Assembly: GCA_025455505.1 (NCBI GenBank)
Contig: JALOMK010000080.1
Span: forward strand, 1 to 15,857
DNA from: Bacteroidales bacterium
Lineage (GTDB): Bacteria > Bacteroidota > Bacteroidia > Bacteroidales > VadinHA17
Direction of reading: 5' to 3'
DNA length: 15,857 nt
The number at the start of each line of letters is the position of its first letter. The first letter of the stretch is position 1. A model generated the notes under the pieces. The model was not told where the DNA came from, made no database searches, and was given only the letters and a program-made list of their open reading frames with translations. The position numbers and the translations under genes are program-made. Below are positions 8,204 through 15,857 of the stretch, piece after piece.

Positions 8204-9270
8204 CTATTTGACAGCAAACCTGTAAATAGTCCTCGATTTGTGAGTCTCGCCTGGATTCACTATTGTTGTCGGGAACTCCGGCTTGTTCAGCAGCCGTGTC
8301 CCTTTTTGGTGCCGTCGAGGAAGTTGCCTGTATATAGCTGCATCCCGGGCTGGTCGGTTATGACCTCGAGAATTCTTCCCGAGCCAGGTTCATAAACCAT
8401 AACATCAACTTCTTCCTTGTTGTCGAGTATGAAATTATGATCATAGCCCTTGCCAAGGATGAGCTGATCGTAATTCAGATCGATCCGCTCCCCAATCATA
8501 TGCGGTACTGTAAAGTCAAAGGGAGTTCCCTCTACGGGTCTTATTTCGCCAGTGGGTATCATTACTGAATCAACCGGCAGGAACGCGGAACCCCTTAACA
8601 CAAGTATGTGATCAAGAATGTCGCCCACGCCTGCTCCGTGCAGATTGAAATAGGCATGGTTTGTCACGTTCACAACAGTCTTCTTGTCCGACGACCATTT
8701 ATAGTCCATTATTATCTCATTGCTGTCGGTCCAGGTATATACGACCTCAACGTTTACTGTCCCCGGGAAACCCATCTCCATATCGGGACTGATGTAGTTA
8801 AGCCTCACTGCAGGAAAATCGCTGCCTTTTACAACTTCTGCATTCCAAACAACGCTGTGCCAGCCCTTTGGACCCCCGTGCAGCGTGTTTGGGCCATTGT
8901 TCTTCGGAGTATTGTACTCGACTCCGTCGATTGAAAACTTCCCGTTAGCGATCCTGTTCGCAAAGCGGCCCACAACTGAGCCGAACGACATGTCGCCGTT
9001 AATTGTCTCCTCAAAAGTGTCGTAACCGAAGGTTATGTTATCCTTCCTGCCGCTCCTGTCGGGCACCTCTATCCACGTCAGCTTGGCCCCGAAGTTTGTT
9101 AGCTTGATTACATTTCCCGCCTTGTTTGTAAGCGTAAAGAGATAAACTTCGCTTCCGTCATGAGTTCCATAGAGATCTTGCTTTACCATTTTCCTGTTTT
9201 TTGCTGACTGTCCGCATGATGCCATAAGGATCGCGGCCAGCATGAGTGAAACATAAAGAATCCTTTTCAT
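8204..9270 (-). pseudogene. galM: Aldose 1-epimerase (galM), broken near its 3' end
   Basis: The readable protein (start 9270, stop 8287-8289) is 327 residues and clearly aldose 1-epimerase, which interconverts alpha and beta anomers of galactose and related sugars. A lipoprotein-like leader ends at Cys19 (LMASC), so it may be periplasmic. The signatures present are GRFANRIANG (101-110), NTLHGG with His131, TNHAYFNL with catalytic His205, and Asp277 in GYDHNF. After YTGNFLDGTKKGHG the frame ends at once, but another frame resumes the normal C-terminus (NKPEFPTTIVNPGETHKSRT, then IYRFAVK) and stops at 8204-8206. The segment that normally lies between these two parts, roughly 20-22 residues ending in the LETQ...PDSP motif with the catalytic base glutamate, is absent, so about 60 nt appear lost out of frame. 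An upstream ATG at 9303 is less likely because it would precede the leader with a polar extension. An assembly error remains possible. Confidence 0.85.
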
Positions 9271-9351
9271 TGAAATATAATTGATTTGATTTGACTTGCA
9301 CATTGCATTACAGTAATTAAAATCAGACTCTGGTTTATTCCCAGGGTTTTT

Positions 9352-12540
<3,189 letters not shown>

Positions 12541-15258
12541 TTATTGCTTTTTTATCCACACCATCGATCCTCCGTCCTTGTTACCGGGACCGGGCTTGTC
12601 GGTGTAACGCACTGAATTTCTGTTGCTGCGGGCATAGTTAGGTATTGCCAGCAAAGGCGTTCCGTCAGACCATTGTCCCTTTATAGTCATGACTCCGTTG
12701 AGAAGGTCGGGCCGCCACTCAGCTGCGAGGGGACCCTGACCTATATATTTGTCAATATCAGGCTGGTCGGCCCTTTCTACGTTGTAAATAAGCGGTCCGT
12801 AACGCAGGGCAATCCTCCCCCTGTCGGCTTCAATCCTCGGATCAGCAGTGATTGTCTGTACTTCCATCGGGAATTCGATATCAACCTTGTCGCCATATTT
12901 CCAGAGCCGCCTGATCTCAGCATAGCCGTTAACAACTTTTGCATTGAACTTCTTACCGTTTACTGACAGAGACTTATAGCCCGAAACTGCCGGCACAGGA
13001 GTGTACAGAGCGCTGGTAGTCCGGTTGGGCACCCTGATAAAGAGTGTGAAATCCTTCTGTTTGCTCGGGTTAACTGTAAATGAAACTTTCCCGCTCCATG
13101 GGTAATCTGTCTTCTGCACCATCTCCACATCTGTTCCTGTTACATTCTCAACAACAATTGTGCTGCCGATGAACATATTCACATAAAGACCCATTTCACC
13201 CTTGAGGTAGGTCCAGGTCGGTATCATCAGCAGGGTCCTTGGTATATTGCCTACGCAGCAGGGGCAAACGTGCCATGTATAGCGCGATTGTGATGTAGCA
13301 AGTGCATTGTCGTAATAGAAACTTTTCCCTTCGAGGTCCACAGATCCAAGCAGGGCGTTGTACATTGTTTCCTCATACAGATCGGCGTACTTTGCATCGT
13401 TGTAAGCAAGGTTCATCTTGTACTGGAAGAAAATAAGCCCGCAACTCGAACAGGCTTCACAATAGGCATTATTGCCAAGCGAATAATCAGGACCGAATCC
13501 CTCTGAGGTCTCCCCGCTTCCAATGCCGCCGGTAATATAGTATTTCCTGTTGACAAGGTTGTCCCACAGCGACATAACCGCGCTCTGGTAATCGGTGTCT
13601 CCTGTCTCTGCGGCTACATCAGACATAGCCGAGTAGTTGTATGCTGCCCGCACAGCATGGCCCACCGCCTCATATTGCTGCTGCACCGGGACGTGGCTCT
13701 GGTCGTACTCGCTTCCCTTATCCCGGTTGTCAAGAAGAAACTTGCCAAGGGCAGTATATGTATTACCCTTGCCGCCGCCCTCCATATCGTTAACAAAGCG
13801 CCCGAACCTAATAAGTGCCTGCTCCATTTCCTGGTGCCCGTCATACCAGGCTTTCTTACCCGGACCTATATTTGAAGCCCAGCAATCGGCGAGTTTCTTC
13901 GCAGCATTGTAAAGCCTGAGATCGGTACCTTCTGTAAGGGTATAGTGGTTGATTGCCGATTCTATGAAATACCCTGCAACATAGCCCTCATGGTTCCCCC
14001 TGGTCCTTTCCTCCCACCGGCCCTTCCAGCGGGCGGTATCCCTGAGAGTGTATGCCGTATGGAGGTAACCGTCTGGCTCCTGGGCAGCAAGGATCACAGG
14101 AATCCATTTTTCAAGCGTAATTTTCATCTTCTCCTGGGCAGCAATTATCTGCTGGTCGCCCTTAGGATCGATCATCAGTGCAATGCACATTGACTCAACT
14201 GTCTGGTGAACCCATGCATTTGAAAAGACATAGCCCTTATGTTTGCCGTGAGGCTCGCCCCTGAGAGCTTTGCCTGCTTCTATGAAATTATCAAGACCAC
14301 CCTCACCAAGAGTAAGGTCAGTCCTTTCAATCTGATCGATGCACCATGGTATCCAGTTAACAATCAGTGCCTTCGCCCTGTCGTTCCACAGAGGGCTGTC
14401 GATCTTGTACTTCTTTGTGTAAACAACGTCGAGCCTTGGATACTGGGGAGGAAGCTGAACCTTTACCTTGAGTTCCGATGAAGTACTCATGGCTCCTTCT
14501 GTGGCAGTGAAGGAAAGCGAGTATTCGCCTGCCTTTGAGAATTGAGCAGTTGTCCTTGCGGCTCCCATGTCAGCAAAAGTCACATCACCCGGACCGGAGA
14601 CCTTAGCCCATGAAGTTTTTGTAAGAGGGGTGACTGACCTTATGCTGGCTGACAGATAGGTCTTTCCGCCAGTCATCACCGTCCTGTCGGGTCCGGCCGT
14701 GACAACCGGTGGAGGCCCGGGTGAATTCTCCGCCTGGACAACTATCCATTCAATAATTCCCGCCGACAGCCTCTCCGATGTTTCGCTCTCAATCCTCATC
14801 CTGACAGTTTCGACCTCATCGAAAGTCGTACTGTTGAAAGCCTTATTCTCAAGGCCCAGTCCCGAAGGATTCTTTACGGGTACAAAATCATTGCCGTTCC
14901 AGTAAGATATCCTGTAAGATTGCGGAAATTTGAGAGAGTTCTCAAAGTTCCACCAGAAGAGGGAAATTTCCTTCGTCCTGACAGGCTGCTTCCATTCATA
15001 CTGGATCCATTGAAGGGAAGGCGCCTGATTTTGCCTGTTCGACCCGGCTCTCAGGGGACCCGTATTCACAGGTGTGAGTCCGTCATTAAGGTATGACAGC
15101 TCGGAGCCGTAACGGGATGAAGAAGAGGGAGCCGCAACTTTTGAAAGGTTTTTTAGCTCAGACTGAGGGCGGTCAGTGCCCTGCCTGCCTGAAACTGTAA
15201 CAAATGTTACAAAACAAAGAATCATAAGGGCAGGCAACATTCTCGTTTTCATTTTCAT
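12541..15258 (-). CDS. GH127 beta-L-arabinofuranosidase with N-terminal discoidin-like and PKD-like domains
   Basis: This 905-residue secreted protein carries a complete GH127 (formerly DUF1680) module. The leader (about 1-24, MKMKTRMLPALM onward, ending VSG) is followed by a discoidin / F5/8-type-C-like carbohydrate-binding domain (about 38-176, ending SAGIIEWIV) and a PKD-like beta-sandwich (about 184-268). The catalytic region runs from about 276 to the end. The zinc and catalytic residues of Bifidobacterium HypBA1 have clear counterparts: Glu586 (for Glu322, with one residue fewer before the next site), Glu601 and Cys603 in YCEACSSCG (for Glu338 and Cys340), and Cys667-Cys668 in CPCCVGN (for Cys417, the nucleophile, and Cys418). 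GH127 enzymes release beta-L-arabinofuranose from hydroxyproline-linked oligo-arabinosides; other members cut sugars of rhamnogalacturonan II. It starts 23 nt after the preceding GH127-like gene and ends 12 nt before the GH2 gene. Alternative start at Met3 is possible. Confidence 0.93.
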   Translation of the reverse strand: MKMKTRMLPALMILCFVTFVTVSGRQGTDRPQSELKNLSKVAAPSSSSRYGSELSYLNDGLTPVNTGPLRAGSNRQNQAPSLQWIQYEWKQPVRTKEISLFWWNFENSLKFPQSYRISYWNGNDFVPVKNPSGLGLENKAFNSTTFDEVETVRMRIESETSERLSAGIIEWIVVQAENSPGPPPVVTAGPDRTVMTGGKTYLSASIRSVTPLTKTSWAKVSGPGDVTFADMGAARTTAQFSKAGEYSLSFTATEGAMSTSSELKVKVQLPPQYPRLDVVYTKKYKIDSPLWNDRAKALIVNWIPWCIDQIERTDLTLGEGGLDNFIEAGKALRGEPHGKHKGYVFSNAWVHQTVESMCIALMIDPKGDQQIIAAQEKMKITLEKWIPVILAAQEPDGYLHTAYTLRDTARWKGRWEERTRGNHEGYVAGYFIESAINHYTLTEGTDLRLYNAAKKLADCWASNIGPGKKAWYDGHQEMEQALIRFGRFVNDMEGGGKGNTYTALGKFLLDNRDKGSEYDQSHVPVQQQYEAVGHAVRAAYNYSAMSDVAAETGDTDYQSAVMSLWDNLVNRKYYITGGIGSGETSEGFGPDYSLGNNAYCEACSSCGLIFFQYKMNLAYNDAKYADLYEETMYNALLGSVDLEGKSFYYDNALATSQSRYTWHVCPCCVGNIPRTLLMIPTWTYLKGEMGLYVNMFIGSTIVVENVTGTDVEMVQKTDYPWSGKVSFTVNPSKQKDFTLFIRVPNRTTSALYTPVPAVSGYKSLSVNGKKFNAKVVNGYAEIRRLWKYGDKVDIEFPMEVQTITADPRIEADRGRIALRYGPLIYNVERADQPDIDKYIGQGPLAAEWRPDLLNGVMTIKGQWSDGTPLLAIPNYARSNRNSVRYTDKPGPGNKDGGSMVWIKKQ

Positions 15259-15281
15259 AACATTTTATTTTTATAACATTT

Positions 15282-15857
15282 TCATTCCACTATCCACTCG
15301 TAAAGCCCGGCTGAAAACTCCCTGTTCAGTTTAACCTTGATCTTGAGCGAACGCGTAGTTACAGGACTGAATGAAAGAGAATCCCAGGCATCCTTTGTTA
15401 TTGTGTATTTGTTCCTGCCATTTACAGGCTGCCAGACATTCCCGTTAAGGTATAGTATCTCCCACTCATCGGGTATTCTGCACCCTCCTTCGGGACCGTC
15501 GTCGAACCAGTATACTTTTGTCGAGGATATTCTTTCTGGTTTTTCAAAATCATACTGCAGCCATGCCCACTGGTCCCTTTCGGGCCACCAGTGATAATAC
15601 TGCACAGAGTGATCATTTGAATTCTGCGGAAACTGCTGATCGTTCAGGGCTGACAGGGCTTTTGTCACCTTGCTCGACCTGATGGTGCTCCTGTATGCGA
15701 TTGTTGGTGCAGGCAAAGGTTTTGCGGCTTCAGCTGTTTCAGGTATCCAGACCATCATCTGCCCGGGACCCCGGTTGTTCCACAGGGCATAAGGTCTAAG
15801 TGTAACCTGTTCCTCAGGCAGGTATGAAACTGAACCATCAAGCATCTTTGCTGTCTG
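15282..15857 (-). CDS. GH127-like beta-L-arabinofuranosidase, C-terminal part with discoidin-like domain (starts outside the window)
   Basis: The frame is open at the window's right edge and ends at the TGA at 15284-15282, giving 191 visible residues; the ATG at 15845 is internal and not a start. The first 40 or so residues include LRPYALWNNRGPGQMMVWIP, the typical last strands of the GH127 fold (usually an AWANRGPG...VWIP pattern). A linker leads into a discoidin-like domain (about 50-191) with WAWLQYDFEKPERISSTKVY, IPDEWEILYLNG and the terminal SAGLYEWIVE. This domain resembles the N-terminal one of the next gene, placed at the opposite end of the enzyme. Such domains bind carbohydrate and hold the enzyme on the polymer. 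The active site lies outside the window, so catalytic competence is unknown. It is followed after 23 nt by the second GH127 gene. Confidence 0.78.
   Translation of the reverse strand, partial: QTAKMLDGSVSYLPEEQVTLRPYALWNNRGPGQMMVWIPETAEAAKPLPAPTIAYRSTIRSSKVTKALSALNDQQFPQNSNDHSVQYYHWWPERDQWAWLQYDFEKPERISSTKVYWFDDGPEGGCRIPDEWEILYLNGNVWQPVNGRNKYTITKDAWDSLSFSPVTTRSLKIKVKLNREFSAGLYEWIVE

Noticed and set aside
9271..9303. Earlier galM start at 9303
   Set aside because: It would add eleven polar residues before a clear lipoprotein leader; the ATG at 9270 places the signal sequence correctly.
9271..9351. Possible internal promoter or weak hairpin (around 9328-9346) in the 81-nt gap before galM
   Set aside because: The hairpin has a mismatch and no adjacent T-run, and no clean Bacteroidota TTTG / TAnnTTTG promoter pair could be seen.

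Overview
The window looks like a fragment of a Bacteroidota chromosome, most likely a plant-polysaccharide degrader of the Bacteroidales/Marinilabiliales type. The evidence is a dense run of secreted glycoside hydrolases with Bacteroidota-type architectures, start codons preceded by A/T-rich leaders rather than strong Shine-Dalgarno motifs, a Tat-signal Gfo/Idh/MocA protein and a lipoprotein-type mutarotase. This assignment is an inference; no rRNA or marker gene is present.

Every supported gene lies on the minus strand, so transcription runs from high to low coordinates. In that order they are: the 3' end of a GH127-like beta-L-arabinofuranosidase with a C-terminal discoidin-like domain (15857-15282, cut by the window edge); a complete GH127 with N-terminal discoidin-like and PKD-like domains (15258-12541); a LacZ-type GH2 beta-galactosidase (12528-9352); a damaged aldose 1-epimerase (9270-8204); a medium-chain zinc dehydrogenase (8191-7163); a Tat-exported Gfo/Idh/MocA oxidoreductase (7158-5848); a GH78 alpha-L-rhamnosidase (5831-3054); a one-chain iron-sulfur L-serine dehydratase (3049-1469); an ornithine cyclodeaminase/mu-crystallin family enzyme (1463-519); and the 5' end of a GH95 alpha-L-fucosidase/alpha-L-galactosidase (452-1, cut by the window edge). 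Gaps between genes are 4-23 nt except 81 nt before galM and 66 nt before the GH95 gene. The whole window can therefore be read as one long operon that is open at both ends.

The hydrolases together target L-arabinofuranose, beta-galactose, L-rhamnose and L-fucose/L-galactose, a set typical of pectin side chains (rhamnogalacturonan I or II) or of plant cell-wall glycoproteins. The mutarotase and the two oxidoreductases fit downstream handling of released sugars. The two amino-acid enzymes are the surprise: they sit 4-5 nt apart from GH78 and from each other, between two hydrolase genes. This suggests that the substrate may be a glycoprotein or glycopeptide, such as an extensin or arabinogalactan protein rich in hydroxyproline and serine. 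That is a hypothesis and not a demonstrated function.

The clearest anomaly is galM. The reading frame breaks near 8287 and about 60 nt, including the conserved catalytic glutamate, appear to be missing, while the normal C-terminus continues in another frame. The dehydrogenase has lost all four structural-zinc cysteines but keeps its catalytic zinc ligands. No SusC/SusD pair, regulator, transporter, RNA gene, mobile element or CRISPR array is visible.
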